A stretch of DNA of 64,000 nt, taken from assembly GCF_022899935.1 (NCBI RefSeq), contig NZ_JALJCJ010000002.1, positions 310,001-374,000 of the forward strand, in the 5' to 3' direction. The DNA is from Shinella curvata (lineage in GTDB: Bacteria > Pseudomonadota > Alphaproteobacteria > Rhizobiales > Rhizobiaceae). Below, piece by piece: positions 24,816-34,349 of the stretch; positions within the stretch are counted from its first letter, which is position 1, and each line of letters starts with the position of its first letter. Under the pieces are notes generated by a model that made no database searches, was not told where the DNA came from, and worked only from the letters and a program-made list of their open reading frames with translations. The position numbers and the translations under genes are program-made.

Positions 24816-27800
24816 TCAGGAAGCGAGCTTCCAGCGCATCTCGCTGCCGAAGGCCAGAAAATCCTCGCGCGACAGCGGCTTGGCGAAGGCGTAGCCTTGC
24901 AGGAGGTCGCAGCCGAGCAGGCCGAGCATTTCGGCGTGATCCATGGTCTCGACGCCTTCGGCGACGATCTCGATATTGAGAGAGCGGCCGATCTCGATGA
25001 TCGAACGCACCAGCGCCTGTTCGTTGTGCGAATTGAGGATGGGGGCGACGAGCTGGCGGTCGATCTTCAGGCGCTTGGGCTTCAGCTTCAGCAGGCTGAC
25101 GATCGAGGTGTGGCCCGTGCCGAAATCGTCGATTTCGATATCGATGCCGAGCGCCTTGATGCGTTCGAGATTGGAGAGAACAATGTCGTCGCTCTCGTCG
25201 AGGAAGATCGATTCCACCAGTTCGAAGGAAATCTGGCCGGGCTGGATGGACAGACCGGTCAGGCTGTCGATCAGGCTTTCGTCGCGCAGGCGGCGCGCCG
25301 AGACGTTGACGGAAATCTTCGGCATGATCAGGCCGCGGGCGGCCCAGCGGGCGCAGTCGATGAGCGCCTTTTCCAGCACGATCCGGTCCAGCGTCGCCAT
25401 GACGTTGAGGTCCTCGGCGATCTTGAGGAAGCGGTCGGGCGTCAGCAGGCCGTCGCGCGGATGGTTCCAGCGGATCAGCGCCTCGGCACCGGCGAGCTTC
25501 AGCGTGCCGGCGTCGATCTGCGGCTGGTAGTAGGGCACGAATTCGTTGTTCTCGATGCCAGCTAGAATGTCGTCGGCGATGCGCTTGTTCGAGATGATCT
25601 CGGCCTGCAGCATCTCGGTGAAGAATTCGTGGCGGTTGCGGCCCATGGCTTTCGCCCGGTAGAGCGCGATATCGGCATTGACGAGCAGCTTTGCCGTATT
25701 GACCGAATGCCCCTCGGCCAGCGCGACGCCGATGCTGACGCCGAAGCGGCAAAGATGCCCCTCATACTCCACCGGCTGCTGCATCAGCGTGATGATGCGG
25801 CGCGCCAGGGTGCTGAGATAGGCCTGGTCGGTGGTATTGGTGACGACCACCACGAACTCGTCGCCGCCGATGCGCGCGACGATATCGCCCTTGCGGGTGG
25901 AGGCGCGCAGCACTTCAGACGCGTGCACGAGCAACGCATCGCCGGCCGCATGCCCCAGTGTGTCGTTGATCTGCTTGAAGCGGTCGAGGTCGATATGGAG
26001 GATGGCTACACGCACCTCCATCGTCTCGCTGAGTTCGGCAATGCCGGTCAGCTCGTCGTCCAGCATGCGCCGGTTGCCAAGCCCCGTCAGCGGGTCGTGC
26101 AGGGCGTTATGCTCGATGCGGTCCTTCGCCTGTTCCAGTTCGACGTTCTTTGCGTCCGCCTGTTCCTTGGCAGCCTTCAGGTTCTGCTTGAGAATGACAT
26201 CCTCGGTCACGTCGAAGGCGAGGCCGACGAGCCTGCGGGTGCCGCCGTGCCCGTGATGGATCTTGCCGACGGAGCGCACGTGACGGATTTCCCCACTCGA
26301 CAGTATCACGCGGGCTTCGTGCACATAGGGCAGTTCCAGGTCGATGCAGCGGCCGACATTCTCGATGATTCCGTCCCGATCATACGGGTGAATGGCTGAA
26401 AGCCAGTCGTCGCGCGTCACCAGACCGTTGGTGAAGGTCAGCCCGTAGAGCTGGTGCATGCGCGGATCCCAGAAGGTCCTGTTGAGGTCGAGATCGGCCT
26501 CCCAGAGGCCGCACTGATAGGAATCGAGCGCAAGATCAAGGCGACGGGTGGTCTGTTCCAGCTCGGTGTTCTGCAGATCCGAGCGCTCCTTCGCGTCCTT
26601 GAGGCGGGCGTTGACCAGCACGTCCTCCGTCACGTCGAAGGCGAGGCCCACCAGCTTGCGTCGGCCGTCCTGCTCGACATGCAGCTTGCCGACAGATTGG
26701 ACATGGCGGATCGTGCCATCAGGGTGGACGACCCGCGAGGTGCGCATGTAGGGCACGTTGTCCTCGATGGTCGTGTCGGCCTTGCGCTGGGCGTCCTCGC
26801 GATCGTCGGGATGGATGGCGTTGATCCAGGTCTCATGGGCGATGCGCGTGCCGGTGTTCTTCACACCGTAAAGCTGGTGCATGCGGTCGTCCCACAGCGT
26901 CAGCCCGTCTTCGAGGTCGGCTTCCCAGAGGCCGCACTGATAGGCGTCGAGCGCGAGGTCGAGACGTCGCGTGAGCTTGGCAAGCTCGGTGTTCTGGACC
27001 TCCGCATGCTCCTTGGCGGTCTTCAGCGCCTCGTTGAGCAGAACGTCCTCGGTGACGTCCCAGCTGATGCCGGTGAGCTTTTCCTCGCCGTTCGGACCGA
27101 TGAGGCGCGAGCCGACATTGCGGATGTGGCGCCAGCTGCCGTCAGGCATGCGGATGCGGTACTGCGACTTGTAGTCGTTGCCGCCGGCGCGGATGAGGTC
27201 CATCGCGGCCTTGGCGCTTTCGATGTCATCGGGGTGAAGGGCGGCGCGCCATTCCACGTCGTGCGGGGTTTCGCCTTCAGGGAAGCCATGCAGCCGGTGC
27301 ATTTGCGCATCCCAATTGCGTGCGCCGCTCGCGAAGTCGAATTCCCAGATGCCGATTTTCGACGCATCGAGCGCGATGTCGAGGCGCTGCGAGAGAGACT
27401 GCACCTGCCGCTCGCGCGCCCTCAGACGCGCGATGTTGCGCTGGCGCTCGCTGACGAGGCTGCCCGTCAGGAGGATGGGCACGATGACGACGAGGGCTGC
27501 GGCGAGGATGGACATCCGGATCTGCTGCAGGTTTTCCGGCGGATGCTGCCAGCCCTTTTTGGGAACCGCCGCAAGCTCCCAGCGCCCGCCGGGAAAATCG
27601 AGAACCTGCACGACCGGATCGTTCTCGAAGATTTCGGCATCGCCGAAGAACGGGTCGATGATGTTGTCGGGTACACTGACATCGCGGATGGCCAGATCGA
27701 TGTCCGTCGCGTGCTGGGCCATGTCTCCGTGAGCGCGCGTATCGGCACCGAGGAGGCCGGCATCGGAAAAAAGTTTGCGCGCATCGACCAGTCCGTCGAT

Positions 27801-28373
27801 ATAGCCCCAGAAATAGGGCCGGGCATCGACCGTCGTGAAAACGGGCATGAAGAGGTGGAAGCCGCGTCCGCCCTTGGCGAATTCGACCGGACCGAACATC
27901 AGGGGGCGCCCGCGCGAACGATCCGTCTGGGCGGCCCGGCGGAAGGAGGGGAAGCGGTTGAAGTCGGTTCCGAGATATCGCTGGTTGCCGTCGAGCGGGA
28001 AAGCCTGGGAGATGACGCCGCCCGGGGCAACGCCAACACGGCGGAAATGGCTGTTCTGCAGGAGCAGTTTGCGGGCGAAGACGTTGAACTGGAGCGAGGC
28101 CTGCTGCGGCGCTACGGCGAACATGTTGGCGACGCTGCGCAGGGCCGAGACATTGCTGTTGACCTCGCTCTGCAGCCGTGCCCCGATCAATGCCAGGTCG
28201 CCTGCAACATGGGCCTGAAGTTCGGCGTGGTAGATGCGTTCGTTCTGCCGCTCATAGAAGACGCCTGCCGCCAGGATGACGACGCCCGCGATCGCCGCCG
28301 GCACGAGCGAAGGCCGGGCCCATTCTGCGATGGACGCCAGATGATGGCGAAGAGCGGCACGCAAAGGCAACAA
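24816..28373 (-). CDS. CHASE-PAS-PAS-PAS-GGDEF-EAL cyclic-di-GMP protein
   Basis: A 1185-aa inner-membrane signalling protein. TM1 is near residues 24-40, a periplasmic CHASE domain spans about 60-250 and TM2 lies near 288-308. Three similar PAS domains begin near 329, 469 and 611; the second and third share YQCGLWEADL and a LVGLAFDVTEDV end. A GGDEF domain (motif RIGGDEF near 833, with an RKGD inhibitory site 5 residues before GGDEF) and an EAL domain follow (AEALIRW near 963, DDFGTGHTS, EGVE). Both output motifs are intact, so it could make and degrade cyclic di-GMP. Its signal is unknown; CHASE domains bind small extracellular molecules. Confidence 0.93.
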   Translation of the reverse strand: MLPLRAALRHHLASIAEWARPSLVPAAIAGVVILAAGVFYERQNERIYHAELQAHVAGDLALIGARLQSEVNSNVSALRSVANMFAVAPQQASLQFNVFARKLLLQNSHFRRVGVAPGGVISQAFPLDGNQRYLGTDFNRFPSFRRAAQTDRSRGRPLMFGPVEFAKGGRGFHLFMPVFTTVDARPYFWGYIDGLVDARKLFSDAGLLGADTRAHGDMAQHATDIDLAIRDVSVPDNIIDPFFGDAEIFENDPVVQVLDFPGGRWELAAVPKKGWQHPPENLQQIRMSILAAALVVIVPILLTGSLVSERQRNIARLRARERQVQSLSQRLDIALDASKIGIWEFDFASGARNWDAQMHRLHGFPEGETPHDVEWRAALHPDDIESAKAAMDLIRAGGNDYKSQYRIRMPDGSWRHIRNVGSRLIGPNGEEKLTGISWDVTEDVLLNEALKTAKEHAEVQNTELAKLTRRLDLALDAYQCGLWEADLEDGLTLWDDRMHQLYGVKNTGTRIAHETWINAIHPDDREDAQRKADTTIEDNVPYMRTSRVVHPDGTIRHVQSVGKLHVEQDGRRKLVGLAFDVTEDVLVNARLKDAKERSDLQNTELEQTTRRLDLALDSYQCGLWEADLDLNRTFWDPRMHQLYGLTFTNGLVTRDDWLSAIHPYDRDGIIENVGRCIDLELPYVHEARVILSSGEIRHVRSVGKIHHGHGGTRRLVGLAFDVTEDVILKQNLKAAKEQADAKNVELEQAKDRIEHNALHDPLTGLGNRRMLDDELTGIAELSETMEVRVAILHIDLDRFKQINDTLGHAAGDALLVHASEVLRASTRKGDIVARIGGDEFVVVVTNTTDQAYLSTLARRIITLMQQPVEYEGHLCRFGVSIGVALAEGHSVNTAKLLVNADIALYRAKAMGRNRHEFFTEMLQAEIISNKRIADDILAGIENNEFVPYYQPQIDAGTLKLAGAEALIRWNHPRDGLLTPDRFLKIAEDLNVMATLDRIVLEKALIDCARWAARGLIMPKISVNVSARRLRDESLIDSLTGLSIQPGQISFELVESIFLDESDDIVLSNLERIKALGIDIEIDDFGTGHTSIVSLLKLKPKRLKIDRQLVAPILNSHNEQALVRSIIEIGRSLNIEIVAEGVETMDHAEMLGLLGCDLLQGYAFAKPLSREDFLAFGSEMRWKLAS

Positions 28374-28667
28374 ACAATCCCCGATTATCCCGAAACGGTA
28401 CGGGTGCGGTCCTTAAAATTGAATTTATAAGCAACTGAAATACTTGTATTTCCGCCGGTTCGCGTGCGTGTTTTTCCCACTTTGGGGCAAGAGACGGGAG
28501 CCAATTGTCTGACAATTCAGGGGATGACATGACAGCCCGCCTTGATTCAGGGGGGCTTTCCAGCCATCCATTGCGGCATTGTGCGCGACAAGGGCGAATT
28601 TTGCCATATTTGGGGGGCATCTGACGTGACCAGCAAAAAGACTGATTCATTTCCAGGGGTTCGTACG

Positions 28668-28928
28668 ATGCGGTTGTTGATCGCAGCTTTGATGGCTATG
28701 GCCGTTTTCCTTTCGCCGCTCGTCGCATCGGCCGAAAGCGCCGATGTGGAGGCCACGATCACCGGCGTCGATACCGGCAACCTCTCCCTGTCGCTCGACG
28801 ACGGCAAGAAGTACCAGGCACCGGAGGAGTTCAACTTCGAAGGTCTGGAGCCGGGTGTGAAGGTGCTGGTGTTCTACACCGAAATCGACGGCAAGCGCGT
28901 CATCAACGATCTCGAGATCATCCAGTAA
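28668..28928 (+). CDS. DUF1344 family small exported protein
   Basis: An 86-aa protein with a signal peptide (MRLLIAALMAMAVFLSPLVA, cut near residue 22) and a mature DUF1344 domain: ATITGVDTGNLSLSLDDGKK, then VKVLVFYTEIDGKRVINDL. This is a small predicted beta domain, probably periplasmic, of unknown function, common in Rhizobiales. The ATG at 28668 begins the signal peptide; the frame is open further upstream but without secretory character. It is divergent from the cyclic-di-GMP gene across a 294-nt gap and is probably monocistronic. Confidence 0.82.
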   Translation: MRLLIAALMAMAVFLSPLVASAESADVEATITGVDTGNLSLSLDDGKKYQAPEEFNFEGLEPGVKVLVFYTEIDGKRVINDLEIIQ

Positions 28929-28952
28929 CAGGCCGCTGATGCGGGTCTGTCC

Positions 28953-29534
28953 TCAGAGCCAGCGCATGCCCGTTCCGTCCAGCCTGAGCACACGGTCCTG
29001 GAAGATGGGCGTGTTGGCCGCTTCTTCCTCTGCCATGCCGTTGAGCCGGAATGCCGCGCGGAAAACGCCGCCGTGGCTGACGCAGACGGTCGGCCGGTCG
29101 ATCTCGGCGAGAAACGAGCCGATGCGCCAGCAGAGGATTTCGTAACTTTCGGCCGTCTCGCCCGGCGGAATGAAATTCCACTTCGAGCGTCGGCGCTCGC
29201 CCACCCGGTCCGGCGTCATCGCCTCCAGCTCATCGAGCGTGTGACCTTCCCAGTCGCCAAAGGAGACTTCGACGAGGCGCTTGTCGGTGCGGTAGGCAAG
29301 GGGAGGAAGATCCATGGCACGGCGCAGGATTTCCATCGTCTCGCGCGTGCGCCCGAGCGGGCTTGCCACGAAATCGAAATCCGAAACGGTCTCGCCGAGA
29401 AGCGCCTTGAGGGCGCGACCGTTGCCGGCCGCTTGCGCGCGGCCGGTATCATTGAGCGGAATGTCCTTCTGTCCCTGTAGCCTGCCCTCAGCATTCCACG
29501 CGGTCTGGCCGTGGCGGATCATGTAGATGAGCAA
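28953..29534 (-). CDS. Histidine phosphatase family protein (phosphoglycerate-mutase-like)
   Basis: A 193-aa branch-1 histidine phosphatase. The phosphorylated His lies in IRHGQTAWNAEGRLQGQ (residues 6-22), the second Arg in ASPLGRTRETME, the acid/base Glu in EVSFGDWEGHT, and the second His in CVSHGGVFRA. Such proteins are broad phosphatases or cofactor-independent-like mutases, and the motifs do not reveal the substrate. It starts 16 nt after the fabI stop, so it is probably co-transcribed with fabI. Length is normal. Confidence 0.9.
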   Translation of the reverse strand: MLIYMIRHGQTAWNAEGRLQGQKDIPLNDTGRAQAAGNGRALKALLGETVSDFDFVASPLGRTRETMEILRRAMDLPPLAYRTDKRLVEVSFGDWEGHTLDELEAMTPDRVGERRRSKWNFIPPGETAESYEILCWRIGSFLAEIDRPTVCVSHGGVFRAAFRLNGMAEEEAANTPIFQDRVLRLDGTGMRWL

Positions 29535-29550
29535 GATGCGGGGCTCCGGG

Positions 29551-30369
29551 TCAGTCCTTGATGACGGAGATGTCGGGCGCGTCCACAGCCTTCATGCCGA
29601 CCACATGGTAGCCGCTGTCGGCGTGATGCGTCTCGCCGGTCACCGAGCGCGACAGGTCCGACAGCATGTAGAGGCCGACATCGCCCACTTCCTCGATGGT
29701 GACGGTGCGGCGCAGCGGCGCATTGTATTCGTTCCACTTGAGGATGTAGCGGAAGTCGCCGATGCCGGAGGCGGCCAGCGTCTTGATCGGGCCGGCTGAA
29801 ATGGCGTTGACGCGGATGTTCTTCGGGCCGAGGTCGACGGCGAGATACTTGACGCTCGCCTCCAGCGCGGCCTTTGCAACGCCCATGACGTTATAGTTCG
29901 GCATGACCTTCTCAGCGCCGTAATAGGTCAGCGTCAGCATGGACCCGCCGTCGGTCATCAGCTTTTCTGCGCGACGGGCGACCGAGGTGAAGGAATAGAC
30001 CGAGATCTGCATCGTCTTGGCGAAGTTGCCCGGCGTCGTGTCGACGTAGCGGCCCGTCAGTTCGTCCTTGTCGGAAAAGCCGATGGCGTGCACGAGGAAG
30101 TCGATCTTGCCCCAGGTCCTTTCGATGTTGTCGAAGACGGCATCGATCGACGCTTCGTCGGAGACGTCGCAATCGCCGGCCAGCACGGCGCCGATTTCGG
30201 CGGCCAGCGGCTCGACGCGCTTCTTCAGCGCATCGCCCTGATAGGTGAGGGCGATCTCGCCGCCCTGTGCGTGGATGGCCTTGGCGATGCCCCAGGCGAT
30301 GGAACGGTTGTTGGCGACGCCCATGATGACGCCACGCTTGCCCTTCATCAGACCAGATGCCTGAACCAT
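29551..30369 (-). CDS. fabI: Enoyl-[acyl-carrier-protein] reductase (NADH)
   Basis: A 272-aa short-chain dehydrogenase-fold enzyme, the last step of each fatty-acid elongation cycle. The cofactor motif is GVANNRSIAWGIAKA (residues 17-31) and the active site is Y-x6-K in YYGAEKVMPNYNVMGVAKAA. The end includes HHADSGYHVVGMKA. It belongs to the triclosan-sensitive FabI class. It is followed by the histidine phosphatase gene 16 nt downstream. The upstream gap to 30558 has a small hairpin (CGCAAAG/CTTTGCG, 30401-30425) but no other feature I can name. Confidence 0.97.
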   Translation of the reverse strand: MVQASGLMKGKRGVIMGVANNRSIAWGIAKAIHAQGGEIALTYQGDALKKRVEPLAAEIGAVLAGDCDVSDEASIDAVFDNIERTWGKIDFLVHAIGFSDKDELTGRYVDTTPGNFAKTMQISVYSFTSVARRAEKLMTDGGSMLTLTYYGAEKVMPNYNVMGVAKAALEASVKYLAVDLGPKNIRVNAISAGPIKTLAASGIGDFRYILKWNEYNAPLRRTVTIEEVGDVGLYMLSDLSRSVTGETHHADSGYHVVGMKAVDAPDISVIKD

Positions 30370-30558
30370 GGTTTGCCCCTTTGAAATCTAGAGCAACCCC
30401 CGCAAAGACGCAAAAAGGCTTTGCGTTCTTGGAGTTGCCTGAAATAAGTCGAAATTGCCTATGGCATAGGCGGCAATGCGGTTCAAGCGCGTGCCAGTTC
30501 AGGAACTGTTAGCATCCGTAACAATGGGTGCATCTTTCACTGAAACTTCGTAAATCGA

Positions 30559-31629
30559 TTAAAGGTAGAGGCCTTCGCGCAATGACCGCATGAGGTCGAT
30601 CATCTTGGCATCCGGCTTTTCCCACAGGAGCAGGCGGATTTCGGCGATGAGATCGCCACGCTCGCCGTTCTCCTTGACGAGGCCTTCGTCGGGAATGCGG
30701 ATCGTCTGGTCGGAACCGGACCAGGCCGGGACCGTGACCGTAAGCGGACCGGCCGGACCCTCGATGGTCATATCGCAGCCGAGAACGGCATTCTCGATCG
30801 TCACCGGCAGATCGACCCTGAGGTCGAAGCCATCGACTCGGAAGCGGCCGGGCGCCACGCGCACGGTCACGACGGCATCGCCGCGCCTGAGGTTCTCGAT
30901 GCGATGGCCAGCCTCCTTGAGGCGGATCACCTGTCCATCGGTCGTGCCCGCGCCGACCGGCACGCGGATGGTCTGCCCCTCCGGCGTTTCGATGGTCGGA
31001 CGCACACGGTTGAGGATGTCCTCCACGCTGACGGTAACGTCGGCGACGAGATCCGGCGCCTTTTCAACCGTGGCGCGCGTGCCGCGGATACGGCGGATGA
31101 TGGCGGAGATGATGGCCGCACCCGGCGCAGTGCCGCGGGCGGGCATCGGCGCTTGCTCGGCCGCCGGGTCTTCGGCTGTCTTGCGGGCCTCCTGGGTGGG
31201 GGCGGCTGCACCGGCCTGCGCCTGCGCCTGGGGTTGCGGCTGCGGGCGCGGCTTTGCCTCGGCGGGCTGGCCGCGGGAATCGACGCCGAAGATGCGGGCG
31301 ATCATGTCTTCGGCGGCCTCGCCGGAGACGCGCGGACCGTCCTGCTGGCGGGGGGCTTCAGCCCGCGCCTTGCGGTCGGCCTGCTGCTGGCGCATCTGCT
31401 CCATGCGGCGAAGCTCGGCCTCGCGCTGCTGGCGGTCGTAGCGGGAGCGCTTGTCGGGATCGCGCAACAGATCATAGGCGCGGCCGGCCTCGGTGAAGCG
31501 CACGGTCGCGTTGGGGTCGTCGTGATTCTGGTCGGGATGCACGGCTTTGGCCACCGAACGCCACGCTGCCTTGATTTCGTCCTGGCCGGCATTCCGCTTC
31601 ACGCCGAGAACCGAATAGGGATCACGCAT
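30559..31629 (-). CDS. DnaJ-like co-chaperone (CbpA type, no zinc finger)
   Basis: A 356-aa protein with an N-terminal J domain (residues 1-66) holding the HPD motif in VAKAVHPDQNHDDPN, which stimulates DnaK ATPase. A long Gln/Pro/Ala-rich linker (PRPQPQPQAQAQAGAA) follows, then two beta-sandwich client-binding domains (VTVSVEDILNRVRP and VDLPVTIENAVLG). The cysteine-rich zinc finger is absent, as in CbpA/DjlA-like proteins. The ATG at 31629 has GGGTGG upstream; an in-frame GTG at 31638 would add three residues. Monocistronic. Confidence 0.9.
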   Translation of the reverse strand: MRDPYSVLGVKRNAGQDEIKAAWRSVAKAVHPDQNHDDPNATVRFTEAGRAYDLLRDPDKRSRYDRQQREAELRRMEQMRQQQADRKARAEAPRQQDGPRVSGEAAEDMIARIFGVDSRGQPAEAKPRPQPQPQAQAQAGAAAPTQEARKTAEDPAAEQAPMPARGTAPGAAIISAIIRRIRGTRATVEKAPDLVADVTVSVEDILNRVRPTIETPEGQTIRVPVGAGTTDGQVIRLKEAGHRIENLRRGDAVVTVRVAPGRFRVDGFDLRVDLPVTIENAVLGCDMTIEGPAGPLTVTVPAWSGSDQTIRIPDEGLVKENGERGDLIAEIRLLLWEKPDAKMIDLMRSLREGLYL

Positions 31630-31717
31630 AACTACCACCCGTTTTCGTTTTACCGCTCATGGTAGCGGGCGACGTTCTAACCGCCGGTTACGCGTTAGGG
31701 TTTACGGATTGCTAAGA

Positions 31718-32170
31718 TCAGCCCTGAAGGTCGAAGGACAGCAGGAGCCATTCGCCGGAATTTCCAAGGCAGGTGCGCCCGGAATAGTTGGCGATGCCCT
31801 GGTAGGAGTGTTTCGTCGTCACGAAATCGCGGCAGGTGCGGCCGGCCTCGTCACGGTTTTCGGCAATCGCGCTGATGACGCCGGCACTGCCCGAGGCGGA
31901 ATTCGCCCACGGAATCGGGTTGCCTGCGGCCTGGGCGAGATCGGCGGAAGAGACGGCGTTGCGCACGGTCACCTCATCGGAGAGGCGTTCGCCGTTGCCG
32001 TTCGCAGCGGCGCTCGTGCGGATGGTGTTGTCGACCTTGCTGTCGGCGAAAAGATCAAGGTCGTTCATGCAGCCGGACAGGAACGCAGCCGCGGTCATTA
32101 CCCCAGCGATCGCGATGCAACGCGCCCAGTATGGCTTTGTCTCCGGCCGCGATTTTGCTATGACGTCCAC
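31718..32170 (-). CDS. Surface-antigen-like lipoprotein (RT0821/Lpp0805 type)
   Basis: A 150-aa predicted lipoprotein. After a basic N-terminus and a hydrophobic stretch comes the lipobox FLSGC (Cys34). The mature part ends in GRTCRDFVTTKHSYQGIANY and GRTCLGNSGEWLLL, the Cys/Trp pattern of the RT0821/Lpp0805 surface-protein family, which also includes the 17-kDa surface antigen. It is probably an outer-membrane lipoprotein of unknown role. Divergent from pdxH, with only 43 nt between the start codons, so the two promoters must overlap. Confidence 0.8.
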   Translation of the reverse strand: MDVIAKSRPETKPYWARCIAIAGVMTAAAFLSGCMNDLDLFADSKVDNTIRTSAAANGNGERLSDEVTVRNAVSSADLAQAAGNPIPWANSASGSAGVISAIAENRDEAGRTCRDFVTTKHSYQGIANYSGRTCLGNSGEWLLLSFDLQG

Positions 32171-32213
32171 TCCATCTGCCTCATGCAGTCAATAGATCGG
32201 CATTGAATCGAAT

Positions 32214-32834
32214 ATGAGCGAAAATGCGTTAACAAGCGGTGACTTCACCGAGGAAAACGAACCCTATGCCCTGTTCGGAAGCTGGCTCGCAGACGCCGGC
32301 AAGAGCGAGCCGAACGACGCCAATGCGCTGTCGCTCGCCACGGTCGACGAGACGGGCCTGCCCAATGTGCGCATGGTTCTCCTGAAGGGGTTCGATGAGC
32401 GGGGCTTCGTCTTCTACACGAATTTCGAGAGCCGCAAGGGCCAGGAAATCCTCTCCGCCGGCAAGGCCGCGATGTGCTTCCACTGGAAATCGCTGCGCCG
32501 CCAGATCCGCATCCGCGGCGAGATCGAGGTGGTCAGCGATGCCGAGGCCGACGAGTATTATGCCTCGCGGCCGCGCGGCAGCCGCATAGGCGCCTGGGCT
32601 TCGAAGCAGTCGCGGCCGCTCGAAAGCCGCTTCGCGCTGGAAAAGGCCGTCGCCGAATACACCGCCCGTTACGCCATCGGCGAAATTCCCCGTCCGCCGC
32701 ACTGGTCCGGCTTCCGCCTGAAACCCGTTTCGATCGAATTCTGGCACGACCGCCCCTTCCGCCTGCACGACCGCGTGGAATTCCGCCACGCGGACGACGC
32801 CAGGGGCTGGACGAAAGTCAGGATGTATCCCTGA
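32214..32834 (+). CDS. pdxH: Pyridoxamine/pyridoxine 5'-phosphate oxidase
   Basis: A 206-aa FMN enzyme that oxidises PNP and PMP to pyridoxal 5'-phosphate. Family blocks are [39 protein letters not shown], the [15 protein letters not shown] region and the C-terminal [20 protein letters not shown]. All are intact and the length is normal. It converges on the polysaccharide-deacetylase gene with an 8-nt gap and no obvious terminator, and is divergent from the lipoprotein gene. Confidence 0.96.
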   Translation: MSENALTSGDFTEENEPYALFGSWLADAGKSEPNDANALSLATVDETGLPNVRMVLLKGFDERGFVFYTNFESRKGQEILSAGKAAMCFHWKSLRRQIRIRGEIEVVSDAEADEYYASRPRGSRIGAWASKQSRPLESRFALEKAVAEYTARYAIGEIPRPPHWSGFRLKPVSIEFWHDRPFRLHDRVEFRHADDARGWTKVRMYP

Positions 32835-32842
32835 GGGGGAGG

Positions 32843-33898
32843 TTAGTGCCGCATCAGCCGGAAGGGGATGCCGGAGGCGAGCGCCCCGACATATTTCGGC
32901 TTCTGATACAGTCCGTTCAGCGAAATGCGGGGCAGTGCCGCTGGCGTGTCAAAGGAGCGGGCTGAGAGCGTACCGGGATCCGTGAGAACGGCCACGCGGA
33001 AGCCGAGATCCTTGGCAAGCTGGTGCTCGCGCGGCGAGACGGCGGCACGATTGCCATAGGGATAGGCGAAGGTATCCGGGCGGCGGCCGGTGATTGCGGC
33101 GATGCGCTCGGCGGATTCGTCCATTTCGCGGCGGGCTTCGGCGTCCGACAGCCGGGCCAATGCCCGGTGGCTCACCGTATGCGCGCCGATGGTCGCGAAA
33201 GGGTTGAGCACGAGGCTCTTCAATTCCGGCTCGCGCATGACCAGCCGTTCCGTGATCATCAGCGGATCGACGCCATGGGCGCGGGCGGAGGCGTCAAGCC
33301 TCTCAATGGCCGCGCTTTCCTCGGCATGTGTGTGAATGAACTGGGCGAAGCGCTCGTAAGCCGCCTGCTTCTGAAAGGGGGTGGCGAGCGGCAGGGTGAC
33401 GGCGCCGGAGCCGAAATCGAAATCGAGATGGGGCGCGACGCGCAAGAGCTCGGTCAGCGTTTCCCACCAGATGCCATGGGTCTTGCAGGCAAAGCCGGGG
33501 GCGACGAACACGGTGAACGGCACCTTGTGGCGCGTGAAGACCGGTTGCGCATGCACCGCGTTGTTGCGGTAGCCGTCGTCGAGCGTGAAGGCGGCGAAGC
33601 GTTCGCCCGGCCGCGCGATGGCAAGGCGCGCCGGCATGTCGGCGAGCGGCACGAACTGATAGCCTTCTTCCGTCAGATGTCCGATGGCGGCATCGAGGAA
33701 TTCCGGTGTGATCTCGAGATGGGCGTTCGGGTCGAAGACCTGCGGCATCTTCGGCCGCACATGGTGCAGCGTGAAGATCGCGCCCATGCCGCGCGCCGAC
33801 GCCATGAGGCCGGCACGCTCCGCCAGATGCGCGACTTCGAGCCCGCCGGTGATGACGGCGCGCTTCAGCCCCTGTCGCATGACGCTACGGATCGGCAT
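32843..33898 (-). CDS. Polysaccharide deacetylase family protein (carbohydrate esterase 4 / NodB-like)
   Basis: A 351-aa protein with the NodB-type fold. FTLDDGYRNNAVHAQPVF (near residue 123) holds the catalytic Asp pair of motif 1, IGAHTVSHRALARLSDAEAR holds the two zinc His of motif 2, and FAYPYGNRAAVSPRE is motif 3. Substrates of the family are N- or O-acetylated glycans; the target here is unknown. There is no clear signal peptide, so it may act in the cytoplasm. The ATG at 33898 follows GGAGGCGGGA, which decides against an upstream extension of 28 codons. Confidence 0.9.
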   Translation of the reverse strand: MPIRSVMRQGLKRAVITGGLEVAHLAERAGLMASARGMGAIFTLHHVRPKMPQVFDPNAHLEITPEFLDAAIGHLTEEGYQFVPLADMPARLAIARPGERFAAFTLDDGYRNNAVHAQPVFTRHKVPFTVFVAPGFACKTHGIWWETLTELLRVAPHLDFDFGSGAVTLPLATPFQKQAAYERFAQFIHTHAEESAAIERLDASARAHGVDPLMITERLVMREPELKSLVLNPFATIGAHTVSHRALARLSDAEARREMDESAERIAAITGRRPDTFAYPYGNRAAVSPREHQLAKDLGFRVAVLTDPGTLSARSFDTPAALPRISLNGLYQKPKYVGALASGIPFRLMRH

Positions 33899-34012
33899 TC
33901 CCGCCTCCTGATGGTTGAACCAGCCGCCTTTATGAGGTGTGCATGGTATCCGAGGCGTTAACGCGGCCGATCCGCATCGCATTCTCGCCCGAAGGAACGG
34001 TTTCTCGGCGTG

Positions 34013-34246
34013 TCAGCACCTTTCGGCCTGTGGAAGAAGCTGCGATCTCGCCGCCGTCTTGTGTTGTAGTTCCGGCCGCCGCGCCGCAGCGGAGGCGAGA
34101 ACCGTTGCGGGGCGTTCGGCAGGCGGGAGATCGTGTTCCGCCTCGGGGCAGGGGCGTCGGAACGGGATGCTTCCCTCGACCCGCGGCGGCTGGAACGTGA
34201 ACAGGCGGACGACGTCCGAAAAGATGGTGATGATCGGGATGAACAT
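34013..34246 (-). CDS. Small hypothetical protein
   Basis: A 77-residue frame starting MFIPIITIFSDVVRLFTFQP, a short amphipathic or hydrophobic N-terminus, followed by a Pro/Arg/Ala-rich tail without clear structure. A strong ribosome-binding site, GGAGGAGATGAC, lies directly upstream, which is the main argument that it is translated. It is divergent from the LysR-type gene. The tail has the composition expected of chance reading frames, so only the first ~25 residues are convincing. No family recognised. Confidence 0.45.
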   Translation of the reverse strand: MFIPIITIFSDVVRLFTFQPPRVEGSIPFRRPCPEAEHDLPPAERPATVLASAAARRPELQHKTAARSQLLPQAERC

Positions 34247-34349
34247 GTCATCTCCTCCAGGCAAACTTGAACTGTCCTTATTGTCCGCCTGCTTGCCTCT
34301 TTCGCTCAAACGAGTTTATCGTCGATTTCAGATGACTTGAGGTTATGCG

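Noticed and set aside
26454-28430. A 658-codon plus-strand frame
   Set aside because: It mirrors the PAS and CHASE part of the cyclic-di-GMP gene, is rich in Ala, Arg and Glu, and has no recognisable domain or ribosome-binding site.
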